NCBI GenBank assembly: GCA_020832405.1
Contig: JAFIET010000002.1
Span: 1 to 64,000, forward strand
Length of the DNA stretch: 64,000 bases
Origin: Balneolales bacterium
GTDB taxonomy: Bacteria; Bacteroidota; Rhodothermia; Balneolales; Cyclonatronaceae
Direction: 5' to 3'
Below are positions 8,349 to 17,499 of this stretch, in pieces. The translations under genes and the position numbers were made by a program. The notes beneath the pieces were generated by a model. The model worked only from the letters and a program-made list of their open reading frames with translations. It was not told the DNA's origin and made no database searches. Positions within the stretch are counted from its first letter, which is position 1, and every line of letters begins with the position of its first letter.

Positions 8349-10559
8349 TTAATCGGTGAAGGGGTTAAGCCCCATTACGTACCAGGCGAAGGCGTAGCGG
8401 TCGGTCCATTCGCTGATGACGGACTCCGTGCTGCGGCCTGCACCGTGCCCGGCACGGGTTTCGATGCGGATCAGCACCGGGTTGTCGCCCGCGTGTTTGG
8501 CCTGCAGCTCAGCCGCGAATTTGAAGGAGTGCGCAGGAACAACGCGGTCGTCGTGGTCGGCGGTGGTGATCATGGTTGAGGGGTAGCGTACGCCCTCGCG
8601 CACGTTGTGTACCGGGGAGTACCCAAGCAGGTATTTGAACATTTCTTCGCTCTGTTCAGAAGTGCCGTAGTCGAAGGCCCAGCCGGCACCCGCAGTGAAG
8701 GTGTGGTAGCGCAGCATATCGAGCACACCGACGGCCGGAAAAGCAACGGCGGCAAAATCAGGCTGCTGCGTCATCACCGCGCCAACCAGCAGACCCCCGT
8801 TGGAGCCGCCAGCTATGGCGATGCGGTCGTGCGAGGTATAGCCCTGCTCAACCAGGAAATTGCCGGCCGCGATGAAGTCATCAAACACATTTTGCCGGTT
8901 TTTTTGGATGCCGGCATGGTGCCAGCGCTCGCCGTATTCCCCGCCGCCGCGAATGTTAGGCTGCGCGTAAATGCCGCCGTTCCGCAGCCAGGTGAGGTGC
9001 GCAATGCTGAAGGAAGGGCGCAGGCTCACGTTGAAGCCGCCATAAGCGTAGAGGTAGGTCGGGTTGGTACCGTCAAGTTCGAGACCTTTTTTGTAGGTGA
9101 TGAACATCGGGATGCGGGTGCCGTCTTTGCTTTCATAAAACACCTGCTCGGTTACAAAGTCTTCGGGATTGAAATCGATTTCCGGGGTCCAGTACAGCTC
9201 GGAGGTACCGTTTTCGATGTCGTACGCGAAAATGGTGGCCGGGTAGGTGAAGCTCGTGAAGGTGTAAAAAAGCGTGGTTTCATGGCTGCGGGCCGAGAAG
9301 CCGCCGGCGGTTCCGGCTGTCGGGAGCGCCACATCGCGAACGTGCTCACCGGCAAGCGTGAACTGCTTAACCTGCGTCTGCACATCAACGAGGTAGCTTG
9401 CGAACAGGTAGTTTCCGGCGCGGCTTACGCTGAGCACGTGTTCGGTCTCGGGGATCACGTCGGTCCAGTTTTCGGGCTGCGGCTGTGCGGCGTTCACGCG
9501 TACAAGCCGGTAGTTGGGTGCCCCGAGATTGGTGTAGATGTAGAGGTAGCCCTCGTTGGTGGTAATTACGGAGGCATCGCTGTCGAAACCGCTCAGTACG
9601 GGCCTGAGTGCCGGGTTTTCAGCATCAAAATCCATCACATAAAGCTCATTTCCTGAAGTGCTTACCGAGGCTGAAACGATCAGGAAGCGCTGATCTTCAG
9701 AAACCCCTCCGAAGATGTACCGGCGCGGGGTAATTTCGCCGCCAAACACCAGCTGATCTTCGCTTTGCGGCGTGCCGATGCGGTGGTAGTACAGCTTGTG
9801 CAGGTCGGTCATGGCCGAAAGCTGACTTCCGTCGGGTTTGTCGTAGCTGCTGTAGTAAAAGCCTTCGGTGCCGCGCCATGAAATCCCGGAAAACTTCACG
9901 TCAACGAGGGTGTCGCCAACGGCTTCCATGGTTTCGGTGTCGATTACGATAATTTTGCGCCAGTCGGAGCCGCCTTCGGAGATTGAGTAGGCCAACAGGG
10001 AACCATCGCGGGTGAAGCTCATCCCGGCCAGCGAAGTGGTGCCGTCTTCTGAAAAAGTGTTGGGGTCAAGAAAAACCTCCGCATCGCCGCGAACGCCGCG
10101 CTTGCGGAAAACGACCGAATGATTTTGCAAGCCGTCGTTACGGGAAAAGTAGTACCACTCGCCGTGGCGCACCGGCGCTGATTCCCGCACGTAGTTCCAG
10201 TCGGCCGTGAGCTGTTCGCGAATCAGACTCCGGAAGGGAATCTGCTCCAGAAAGTCGAAGGTCACTTCGTTTTGCGCCTGCACCCAGGCCTTGGTTTCGT
10301 CGGAGAGGTCGTCTTCGAGCCAGCGGTAGGGATCGGCGACCTCATGACCAAAGTACACATCCACATGATCGCTTTTGCGGGTTTCGGGATAGGGCAGCAG
10401 GCGCGGCCGCTCAGCTTCAGCATGAACGGAAGCACGGGCTGTTGCGCCGGCACTTGCACTTGCACTTGCAGATTGGGCTTGTGCCGTTGATACGGGGCCG
10501 AAGCCCGTCATCATCCCAAAAAAGAGGGAGGATAGAAAAACAGTCAGATTCATCGTCAT
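8349..10559 (-). CDS. secreted prolyl oligopeptidase, family S9A
   Basis: This serine peptidase cleaves short peptides after proline. The 736-residue protein has an export signal ending near STAQAQ (about residue 29), then a Ser/Ala low-complexity linker and the start of the mature domain (PYPETRKSDHVDVYFG, DPYRWLEDD). A seven-bladed propeller fills the middle. The C-terminal alpha/beta-hydrolase domain carries the catalytic triad: Ser in GGSNGG, Asp in ADHDDRVVP and His in RAGHGAGR. The oxyanion-side block YGGFNVSLRPSF and the RGGGEYGERWH segment are typical of S9A. It lies 24 bp after thrC on the same strand and could be co-transcribed with it. A periplasmic peptide-degrading role is likely, in keeping with the other proteases in the window. 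Confidence 0.93.
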   Translation of the reverse strand: MTMNLTVFLSSLFFGMMTGFGPVSTAQAQSASASASAGATARASVHAEAERPRLLPYPETRKSDHVDVYFGHEVADPYRWLEDDLSDETKAWVQAQNEVTFDFLEQIPFRSLIREQLTADWNYVRESAPVRHGEWYYFSRNDGLQNHSVVFRKRGVRGDAEVFLDPNTFSEDGTTSLAGMSFTRDGSLLAYSISEGGSDWRKIIVIDTETMEAVGDTLVDVKFSGISWRGTEGFYYSSYDKPDGSQLSAMTDLHKLYYHRIGTPQSEDQLVFGGEITPRRYIFGGVSEDQRFLIVSASVSTSGNELYVMDFDAENPALRPVLSGFDSDASVITTNEGYLYIYTNLGAPNYRLVRVNAAQPQPENWTDVIPETEHVLSVSRAGNYLFASYLVDVQTQVKQFTLAGEHVRDVALPTAGTAGGFSARSHETTLFYTFTSFTYPATIFAYDIENGTSELYWTPEIDFNPEDFVTEQVFYESKDGTRIPMFITYKKGLELDGTNPTYLYAYGGFNVSLRPSFSIAHLTWLRNGGIYAQPNIRGGGEYGERWHHAGIQKNRQNVFDDFIAAGNFLVEQGYTSHDRIAIAGGSNGGLLVGAVMTQQPDFAAVAFPAVGVLDMLRYHTFTAGAGWAFDYGTSEQSEEMFKYLLGYSPVHNVREGVRYPSTMITTADHDDRVVPAHSFKFAAELQAKHAGDNPVLIRIETRAGHGAGRSTESVISEWTDRYAFAWYVMGLNPFTD

Positions 10560-10583
10560 TATTTTTTGATTGGTTGATTAATG

Positions 10584-11909
10584 CTAAACAGCTTTGGTAA
10601 GCAGCTCACGGAAAGCCTTGAAAGAAGCGGGCATCGCCGTGGATTTTTTGGTACGGCTTTGCAGTTTTTCGAGGGCGGGGGGCAGGGTGATGTGTTTCGA
10701 GACCTCATCAGGCATCACGTCGCCGAATTTTGCCGGATGGGCGGTTGCGAGCACAACGCCGGTTGTATCCTCAATAAAATCAGACCGCTTGCGCTCCCAC
10801 GCTTTCAGACCAACAGCGGTGTGCGGGTCGGCAATATAGCCAAATTCCTTCCAGGTTTGCAGAATGCATGCGCGGGTGTCGTCGTCATTCACAAAATCCG
10901 CGAGAATGCCGGCTTTGATGCTTTTGTGATCTCTGCCGCAGAGGTCAAAAATCCGCTCGAAGTTGCTGGGGTCGCCTACATCCATGGCATTGCTGATGGT
11001 GCGGATTGAGGGCCGCGGTTCGTAGCGCCCGGTTTCGATGAAGTCAACAAAGGTTTTGTTTTGGTTGGTAGCAGCTACATATCCGCCGACAGGCATGCCC
11101 ATCAAGAACGCGAGTACTCCGGCCGTGAGGTTGCCAAAGTTGCCGCTTGGCACGATAAAGACCGGCGGTTCGCCGATCCCCTGTTCCTGAAGCTGTGCAA
11201 CCGCCCGGGCGTAATACACCATCTGCGGCAGCAACCGCCCGATATTGATGGAATTGGCTGAGGTGAGGTTCATTCGGGCACGGAGCGCTTCATCCGAAAA
11301 AGCCTGCTTCACCAGCCGCTGACAGTCATCGAAGGTGCCGTCAACCTCGAGGGCGGTCACGTTGCCGCCGAGGGTTGTGAACTGCTTTTCCTGAAGCGCG
11401 CTCACCTTGCCGGAAGGGTAGAGCACCCAAACATGGATGCCCTCCACGCCGAAAAAGCCGTCGGCGACGGCCGCGCCGGTATCGCCGGAGGTGGCGGTAA
11501 GTACGTGCAGGGTTTCGCCGGGTTTGCGCAGCAGCTGTGCCATGAGGCGGCCCATGGTGCGGGCGGCAAAATCTTTGAAAGCGAGCGTTGGCCCGTGGAA
11601 AAGCTCGAGCACATAGGTGTACTCGCTAAGGCGTACAAGCGGTGCATCGAAGTTGAGGGCGTCGTTAATCAGCGGCTCAAATATGTCGTCGCTGAGGTCA
11701 TCTTCCAGCCAGGGCAGAAGCAGGATGCGGCCGAGTTCGGATACGGACATGCCTGCAATATTATGCCAGAAGTCAGGGGTATAGGCCGGCACCTGATCGG
11801 GAATGTAGAGTCCGCCGTCGGGGGCAAGGCCCAGGCGCAGGGCTTCAGGGAAAATGGTGTGTTCTTCGGGCTTGGCGTTGGGCTGACGGGTAGAGCGGTA
11901 GAGAATCAC
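10584..11909 (-). CDS. thrC: threonine synthase
   Basis: This PLP enzyme converts O-phospho-L-homoserine to L-threonine, the last step of threonine synthesis. The sequence shows the N-terminal signature 'EALRLGLAPDGGLYIPDQ', the PLP-lysine block TLAFKDFAARTMG, the 'TATSGDTGAAVADGF' loop and VPSGNFGNLTAG. The frame stays open upstream to a TTG at 12035, but the extra 42 residues are unlike any threonine synthase. I therefore place the start at the GTG at 11909, giving 'MILYRSTRQ' and 441 residues, close to the usual length. No Shine-Dalgarno is visible there; the leader is A/T-rich. It follows thrA and thrB on the same strand but is separated from them by an antitoxin-like gene. Confidence 0.93.
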   Translation of the reverse strand: MILYRSTRQPNAKPEEHTIFPEALRLGLAPDGGLYIPDQVPAYTPDFWHNIAGMSVSELGRILLLPWLEDDLSDDIFEPLINDALNFDAPLVRLSEYTYVLELFHGPTLAFKDFAARTMGRLMAQLLRKPGETLHVLTATSGDTGAAVADGFFGVEGIHVWVLYPSGKVSALQEKQFTTLGGNVTALEVDGTFDDCQRLVKQAFSDEALRARMNLTSANSINIGRLLPQMVYYARAVAQLQEQGIGEPPVFIVPSGNFGNLTAGVLAFLMGMPVGGYVAATNQNKTFVDFIETGRYEPRPSIRTISNAMDVGDPSNFERIFDLCGRDHKSIKAGILADFVNDDDTRACILQTWKEFGYIADPHTAVGLKAWERKRSDFIEDTTGVVLATAHPAKFGDVMPDEVSKHITLPPALEKLQSRTKKSTAMPASFKAFRELLTKAV

Positions 11910-11963
11910 GGTTTTAAATTGGGTGAAGGATGTTTTTTCGATGGATGGGGTTCCGGGCGGGGA

Positions 11964-12044
11964 GAAAATCAGGGTGGCTAAAAAGCCGGATTTTTTTAGT
12001 AGCGGGTAAAGGATTCTTTTAATTGATGGCGGCAAATCATCAGC
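11964..12044 (-). pseudogene. possible scar of a DUF3368 (PIN-like) toxin C-terminus
   Basis: In frame with thrC but upstream of its likely start, the translation reads LPPSIKRILYPLLKKSGF then LATLIF. From memory this resembles the end of DUF3368 proteins, which finish with a pattern like 'iPsVkplLdeLrkaGFrlS'. DUF3368 is the usual partner of UPF0175, and an UPF0175 gene lies just upstream at 12137. If correct, all but the last 25 or so codons of the toxin have been lost. The match is short and could be chance. Confidence 0.3.
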
Positions 12045-12136
12045 TGAAACTGTATGTAATTCTCATGAACCGATGCGGATATTTGAATAGCATTTTACGC
12101 ATCATGATTAATAACAGAAATGGGAGCTGATGTTGA

Positions 12137-12376
12137 CTAATTGAATGTGGAAGCATTTTTGAAATCATCTGCAAGCTCTACATCATTATAACCGAAAAGA
12201 GACACACCGTATTTCCCCAACAGCTCCACAAATGCCCTTTTGGATATTCCGACGATCTCAGCTGCCTGTCCGGAGCTTAATCTTCCGTCTTCGAAAAGCT
12301 TTGAAGCGATCATCATCTTCAGCTCGAATTCGTTCACTTTTGCACTGTCGGGTATTTTTTCGGTGAAGACATTCAT
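12137..12376 (-). CDS. UPF0175 family protein, orphan antitoxin-like
   Basis: This 79-residue cytoplasmic protein has the clear UPF0175 pattern: a helical N-terminus, then 'LSSGQAAEIVGISKRAF' (a helix-turn-helix-like segment) and 'VELLGKYGVSLFGYND'. UPF0175 proteins are predicted antitoxins, usually followed by a DUF3368 PIN-like toxin gene. No intact partner exists here: only about 225 bp separate it from thrC. It sits inside the thr operon, 125 bp after thrB. The ATG at 12376 is preferred over the GTG one codon upstream. It may be a domesticated regulator or a decaying remnant. Confidence 0.8.
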   Translation of the reverse strand: MNVFTEKIPDSAKVNEFELKMMIASKLFEDGRLSSGQAAEIVGISKRAFVELLGKYGVSLFGYNDVELADDFKNASTFN

Positions 12377-12501
12377 CACATTAATCCCTTACTTTTGTGG
12401 TTGGTTGTTTTGCGTACAGGAAAAATAGTAAGATAAGAAGCAGAAAAATAAGTGATTCCGGCTGTTCACCTGGTTTTTAAGTCAGGGATGCTTTTCGCAG
12501 C

Positions 12502-13431
12502 TTACAATATGCGTACAACCGGTCCCTGACGGTTCACGGAAGAGACGTAGGTTTCGCTCTCGAGGCCGGCTTTGGTGAGGGCGGTTTGCATGGCGGCGGC
12601 AACCTCAGCCGCTTTTTCTTCTCCGCGGGAGAGGGCAAAAACCGACGGGCCCGAACCCGAAATACTGCACCCGAGCGCGCCGGTCTGCATCGCGGCCTGT
12701 TTCATCATATCGAAGCCGGGGATGAGCAGCGAGCGGGTCGGCTCAAAGATGATGTCGTTGAGCGAGCGGCCAATCAGCTGATAGTTGCGCTCGTAGAGTC
12801 CCGCGATGAGGCCTCCGAGGTTGGACCACTGCACCACGGCATCCTCGAGGCGGATGCGGCGGCGGAGCACGTTGCGGGCATCTTCCGTGAGGATTTCTAC
12901 ATGCGGATGAATTACGCTGCACCAAAGTTCTTCAGGCACGGGCAGCTGCACCACATCGAGCGGGTCGTAGCTGCGGATCAGCACGAAGCCGCCAAGCAGG
13001 GAGGGGCCCACATTATCGGCATGGGCAACGCCGCAGGCTGCGCGCTCGCCCTCCATGGCAAATCGGAGGAGTTCCCCGCGTTCAAAAGGCGAACCGATGA
13101 GCTCATTCACCGCTACAACCGCAGCAACCGAGCTTGCCGAACTTGAACCAAGCCCGCTTCCGAGCGGCATCTTTTTGTGGATTTCCATCTCAATGCCGCC
13201 CGCATACCCGGTTTCTGTGAGCAGCGCCAGCGCGCTTACGCCGGCCGTATTTTTTTCGGTTGAAAGCGGGAGTCTGCCTCCGTCGCCGGTAATGTTGGTA
13301 ATCCGCAGGCCGGGCGTGCCGGATTTCCGCACGATGACCTCATCGCCGGGTTCATGGATGGCGAAGCCGAGGGCGTCGAAACCGCAGGCCACATTGGCGA
13401 CCGTAGCCGGGGCAAAAACAGAAACGGACAT
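12502..13431 (-). CDS. thrB: homoserine kinase
   Basis: This GHMP-family kinase phosphorylates L-homoserine with ATP to make O-phosphohomoserine for ThrC. Visible signatures are the N-terminal 'VFAPATVANVACGFDALGFA', the ATP-binding glycine/serine loop 'MPLGSGLGSSSASS' near residue 90 and the C-terminal 'GCSISGSGPSVFAL' motif. The length of 309 residues is normal. Its start lies 27 bp downstream of the thrA stop, so the two are certainly co-transcribed. All key motifs look intact. Confidence 0.95.
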   Translation of the reverse strand: MSVSVFAPATVANVACGFDALGFAIHEPGDEVIVRKSGTPGLRITNITGDGGRLPLSTEKNTAGVSALALLTETGYAGGIEMEIHKKMPLGSGLGSSSASSVAAVVAVNELIGSPFERGELLRFAMEGERAACGVAHADNVGPSLLGGFVLIRSYDPLDVVQLPVPEELWCSVIHPHVEILTEDARNVLRRRIRLEDAVVQWSNLGGLIAGLYERNYQLIGRSLNDIIFEPTRSLLIPGFDMMKQAAMQTGALGCSISGSGPSVFALSRGEEKAAEVAAAMQTALTKAGLESETYVSSVNRQGPVVRIL

Positions 13432-13458
13432 AAAAAGTGAAAAAGGTGAAGGATTGGC

Positions 13459-15906
13459 TTAGCGCAGCGCTGATTTAATGATGTCGGCCACAACCCCGCT
13501 TGCCGTTACTTTGGGGCCGGCGCCGGGTCCTGCCACAACCAAGGGGCGGTTGCTGTAGCAGTCGGAATGGATGAGGATGAGGTTATCCGTGCTTTGAAGC
13601 CCGTAGCAGGGGTGCGACTGATCAACCTGCTGCAGCGAGATGCGCGCGCCTTCGGCATCTACTTTGGCGATGTAGCGCAGCTTTTTGCCGGCATCGCGGG
13701 CCTGCTCGTATCGGGCTTTGAAGGCGTCGTCCACAGAAGGCAGATCTTTGAGGAAAGCTTCGGTATCGGGCGCTTCAAAAAGGGATGCGGGCAGCAGGGG
13801 CTCCATGCTGATGTCCGCAAGCTCGAGGCTAAGCCCGATTTCGCGGGCGAGGATCAGCAGCTTCCGGGCCACATCCATGCCGTTGAGGTCATCGCGCGGG
13901 TCAGGTTCGGTGAAGCCTTTTTCGCGGGCCTCGGCCACAAGCTGCGAAAAGGGACGACTGCCATCATACTCGTTAAACAGGTAGCTGAGCGTACCCGAAA
14001 GCACGCCTTCGACCGAGTGGATGCTGTCGCCGGTGTGGTGCATTTCCTGCAGGGTTTTGATCAACGGCAGGCCGGCGCCGACATTCGTTTCGTACAGAAA
14101 GGAAACATCGCGGCGGGCTGCTTCGCGGTGCAGCGCAAGGTAGCGGCTCATGCTGCCGCTGCACGCTTTTTTGTTGGGCGTAACGATGGAAATGCTGTTT
14201 TTGAGGATGCGCTCATAAGCTGAAGCAATTTCCTCCGAGCTTGTGCAGTCCACGATGATGCTGTTGGGCAGGTTCAGCTCAGCCGTGTGTTTGAGGAAGG
14301 TGTCGGGCGTCATCGGGCCGCCTTTGGTTTCAAGCTGCTGTTTCCAGCTTTCACCATCCAGCCCGTTGAGATCAAACAGCATTTTCCGGCTGTTGCACAT
14401 GCCGATGATGCGCATATCAACTTTAAGCGTTTCCCGCAGTTTTTCGCGCTGCTTGTGCAGCATGTCGATGGCGGTACTGCCGATGAGTCCGACCCCTATG
14501 AAAAACAGGTTCACGGTTTTCAGACCGGAAAGGAAGAAGGCATCATGAATGGCGATGAGGGCTTTTTGCTCGTCTTTGCGGCTAATGACCACCGAAATAT
14601 TCAGCTCGGATGAGCCCTGCGCGATGGCTGAGACATTCACCCCGTTGCGGCCCAGTGCCTGAAAAACCTTGCCGGCAATGCCCGGGGTTGAGCGCATGTT
14701 TTCACCCACAACGGCCACAACGCACATGTTATCTTCCACAATTACATCGGATATGCGGCCGCGCTGCACTTCGAAGTCAAATTCCGCCATAATAACCTGA
14801 CGGCTGAGGGCGGCCTGTTCCGGACTTACCGCAAAGCAAACCGAGTGCTCACTCGAGGCCTGCGAAATGAGGATGGTGTTGATACCCGCTTTGGCGAGCG
14901 CACCAAAAATGCGCTGAGCCACGCCCACAACACCAATCATGCCGGCGCCCTGCACGCGCACAAGCGCCACATGACCGATCGAGGAAATGCCTTTCACCGG
15001 CAGCTCCGTTTTGTCAGGCTCCCCGGAAACGAGGGTGCCGATGGCATCGGGCGCAAAAGTGTTCTTGATCCAAATCGGGATATTTTGCGCCATAGCAGGC
15101 TGCATGGTCGGCGGGTAGATCACTTTTGCGCCGAAGTGCGACATTTCCTGCGCTTCCTCATAGGTGACGTACTGCACCGGGAAAGCCTTCCGGACCTTGC
15201 GGGGGTCGGCGGTCATGATGCCGCTTACGTCGGTCCAGATTTCGATGGCCTCAGCATCGAGGCAGGCTCCCAAAATGGAAGCCGTAAGGTCAGAGCCGCC
15301 CCGGCCGAGGGTTGTGGTTACGCCTTTGTTTGTTGAGCCGATGAAGCCGGTCACGATCTGTACTTCCGGGTGTTTCGCAAAATGTTTGCCGAGCAGCTCG
15401 CGGGTTGTTTCCATATCGGCCAGGGCCTGACCGAAGCGGTCATCCGTTTTTACAACCGTGCGGGCATCGAGGTAACCGGCGGGGATGCCTCTGTCGGTGA
15501 GGGTGCGGCTGATGATGTAGTTGCTGAGGCGCTCGCCGAAACTCATGATGAAATCGAGGGTGCGCGGGGTGAGTTCACCCACCAGCTGAATGCCCTGAAG
15601 CACATCTTCGAGCTCGTTCAGCATCATTTTAACCTGCCCCATTACCTGACTTTGGTTGGCAACTGAAATCAGCTCACGGGCCGCGCTGATGTGGCGGAGC
15701 TCGAGTTCTTTGAAGGAGCGGGTGAAGTCCTCATCGCCCGATTCAGCCTGCCTTGCCATGGCAATAAGCTGATCGGTTACACCTCCGAAGGCCGAAAAAA
15801 CAACGGCCCGGCAGTTGCGCTCCCGGGCTTTCGAAACAATGTTTACTACATCGAGGATACGCTGAGGCGTTGCGACGGAAGAACCGCCGAATTTGAGGAT
15901 TCTCAT
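13459..15906 (-). CDS. thrA: bifunctional aspartokinase / homoserine dehydrogenase
   Basis: One polypeptide catalyses the first and third steps of the threonine pathway: phosphorylation of aspartate and NAD(P)H reduction of aspartate semialdehyde to homoserine. The N-terminal aspartokinase begins with KFGGSSVATPQRI. A paired ACT regulatory region follows at about residues 310-460 (for example 'GMIGVVGVAQRIFGAL' and 'VAVVGENMRSTPGIAGKVFQ'). The dehydrogenase starts with the Rossmann loop 'FFIGVGLIGSTAIDML' near residue 470 and contains 'LYETNVGAGLPLI' and 'FTEPDPRDDLNGMDVARKLLILA'. The length of 815 residues matches the ThrA/MetL fusion type. Feedback inhibition through the ACT domains is family knowledge. 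It is the first gene of the thr operon; no leader peptide or attenuator is evident in the 105 bp before it. Confidence 0.96.
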   Translation of the reverse strand: MRILKFGGSSVATPQRILDVVNIVSKARERNCRAVVFSAFGGVTDQLIAMARQAESGDEDFTRSFKELELRHISAARELISVANQSQVMGQVKMMLNELEDVLQGIQLVGELTPRTLDFIMSFGERLSNYIISRTLTDRGIPAGYLDARTVVKTDDRFGQALADMETTRELLGKHFAKHPEVQIVTGFIGSTNKGVTTTLGRGGSDLTASILGACLDAEAIEIWTDVSGIMTADPRKVRKAFPVQYVTYEEAQEMSHFGAKVIYPPTMQPAMAQNIPIWIKNTFAPDAIGTLVSGEPDKTELPVKGISSIGHVALVRVQGAGMIGVVGVAQRIFGALAKAGINTILISQASSEHSVCFAVSPEQAALSRQVIMAEFDFEVQRGRISDVIVEDNMCVVAVVGENMRSTPGIAGKVFQALGRNGVNVSAIAQGSSELNISVVISRKDEQKALIAIHDAFFLSGLKTVNLFFIGVGLIGSTAIDMLHKQREKLRETLKVDMRIIGMCNSRKMLFDLNGLDGESWKQQLETKGGPMTPDTFLKHTAELNLPNSIIVDCTSSEEIASAYERILKNSISIVTPNKKACSGSMSRYLALHREAARRDVSFLYETNVGAGLPLIKTLQEMHHTGDSIHSVEGVLSGTLSYLFNEYDGSRPFSQLVAEAREKGFTEPDPRDDLNGMDVARKLLILAREIGLSLELADISMEPLLPASLFEAPDTEAFLKDLPSVDDAFKARYEQARDAGKKLRYIAKVDAEGARISLQQVDQSHPCYGLQSTDNLILIHSDCYSNRPLVVAGPGAGPKVTASGVVADIIKSALR

Positions 15907-16011
15907 AGCTTTGTAAATCGTAAATTCTAAAACCGGTGTCTGTTAAAAATAAGCATGAATAATACGTAAAAAAGCCGGCAGTTGAATCCTCAAATTGGGT
16001 TTAGCCACGGT

Positions 16012-17499
16012 TCAGGTGCCGCAAAACGTCCGGTAATCGCCATCACCGTCTTCGGGAGGAGCGGTCAGATTCCGGCGCAGTCCGGCTTCTGATGCTTCGG
16101 GTCGGCGGTAGGGCTGTTTCAGCTCTGAAAGTAGTTCATGGAAAAAGCGGTAATCATCTTTGAATGCCGCTTCCGTGAGTGCTTTCTCGACCTGATGGTT
16201 TCTGGGGATGATGAAGGGATTGTGGCTTTGCATCAGCTGCCGGGCCTGCGCTTCACCGCCGGGATTTTGCAGCTGCCGTTCGCGGATTTTCTGAATAAGG
16301 GCTGTGAAGCCATCCCCCGAAGGAACACCTTCAAGCCATTCAGCGCTGTTTTCGAGATATAGAAAGGAATTGGTGAAATCGGATTCCTGCTGCTGCATGA
16401 GTTTGAAAAAGTCGTCGGTAAGGCCTATGTCGCCATCACCCTTTACCTCAGCAATCCCAAGTTTGGCTGCCATGCGGCTGTACCAACTTTGCTGAAACTG
16501 CTCGTCAAAACTTTCGAGGATTTCGCGGGCGCTGTCTTTTGCTTTTTCCGGGTCTGCGTCAATCAGCGGCAGCAGCGCGCCGGCCAAAACGCCGAGGTTC
16601 CATTTCGCGATGCCCGGCTGATTCCCCCAGGCGTAGCGCCGGCCCGCATCGATGGAGCTGAAGGTTGTTTTGGGGTTGAAACGGTTCATGAAGGCACAGG
16701 GGCCATAGTCGATGGTTTCCCCGGAGAGCGCCATATTATCGGTGTTCATCACCCCGTGAATAAACCCGGCTGACATCCATTTGGTGATGAGGCTGATCTG
16801 AAGCGCCATCGCACTTCGGAGCAAATCGAGGGCTTTCTGACTGCTTTCGGTTAGCTCCGGAAAATGTCGGTCGATGGTGTAGTTGAGCAGCTGCTCAAGC
16901 GCTTCGGCAGGCAGGAACCGACGGGCGAACTCAAAGGTGCCAACGCGGATGTGGCTCGAACTCACCCGCGTGAGCACTGCGCCTTTGTGCATGCGGGTTC
17001 GGTAAACCTGCTCACCGGTTTCGGCAACAGCCAGGCTGCGCGAGCTGGGAATCTGAAGCCCGTGCATGGCTTCGCTGATGAGGTACTCCCGAAGCATGGA
17101 GTAAAGCGTTGCGCGGCCGTCGCCCCCGCGGGAGTAGGGCGTACGACCACTGCCCTTGAACTGAATATCGAACAGCTGCCCGCCCGGTTTTTTTTGTTCC
17201 CCCAAAAGTACGGCGCGGCCATCGCCCAGCATGGTAAACTGCCCGAACTGATGTCCGGCGTACGCCTGCGCAATCGGCGATGCCTGATCTGGAAGCGCGC
17301 TGCCGCTGAAGAGGGCGGCTTTCTCCGCAGAGGAAAGCTCACTGAAGTCGAGCCCCAGCTCAGCGGCGAGGCCGTCATTAAAGAGTACCAGTGACGGTGA
17401 CTCAGCGGGCTGAGGCTTCACCTGCGAAAACATCATGGGGTGCAGGTTCTGATAGGTAGTTTGAAAATTCCAGCCGGGGTTCAAAGTTGGTTCAGGCAT
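16012..17499 (-). CDS. selO: SelO/YdiU family pseudokinase-fold protein AMPylase
   Basis: SelO proteins transfer AMP from ATP to Ser/Thr/Tyr of target proteins and are linked to redox homeostasis. The 495-residue sequence has the family blocks: 'QAYAGHQFGQFTMLGDGRA', 'DIQFKGSGRTPYSRGGDGRA', the metal-binding 'GVMNTDNMALSGETIDYGP' and 'QPGIAKWNLGVLAGALLPL'. The C-terminus ends FCGT, with a Cys near the end where some members carry Cys or selenocysteine. No in-frame TGA selenocysteine signal is apparent. Its ATG overlaps the stop of the upstream DUF2237 gene, so the two form an operon. Targets here are unknown. Confidence 0.93.
   Translation of the reverse strand: MPEPTLNPGWNFQTTYQNLHPMMFSQVKPQPAESPSLVLFNDGLAAELGLDFSELSSAEKAALFSGSALPDQASPIAQAYAGHQFGQFTMLGDGRAVLLGEQKKPGGQLFDIQFKGSGRTPYSRGGDGRATLYSMLREYLISEAMHGLQIPSSRSLAVAETGEQVYRTRMHKGAVLTRVSSSHIRVGTFEFARRFLPAEALEQLLNYTIDRHFPELTESSQKALDLLRSAMALQISLITKWMSAGFIHGVMNTDNMALSGETIDYGPCAFMNRFNPKTTFSSIDAGRRYAWGNQPGIAKWNLGVLAGALLPLIDADPEKAKDSAREILESFDEQFQQSWYSRMAAKLGIAEVKGDGDIGLTDDFFKLMQQQESDFTNSFLYLENSAEWLEGVPSGDGFTALIQKIRERQLQNPGGEAQARQLMQSHNPFIIPRNHQVEKALTEAAFKDDYRFFHELLSELKQPYRRPEASEAGLRRNLTAPPEDGDGDYRTFCGT

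Noticed and set aside
12033-12035. TTG at 12035 as the start of threonine synthase
   Set aside because: The extra 42 residues are unlike any ThrC; the GTG at 11909 leads straight into the conserved N-terminus.
15907-16011. Possible threonine attenuator before thrA
   Set aside because: The 105-bp gap has no leader peptide rich in Thr/Ile codons and no terminator hairpin.
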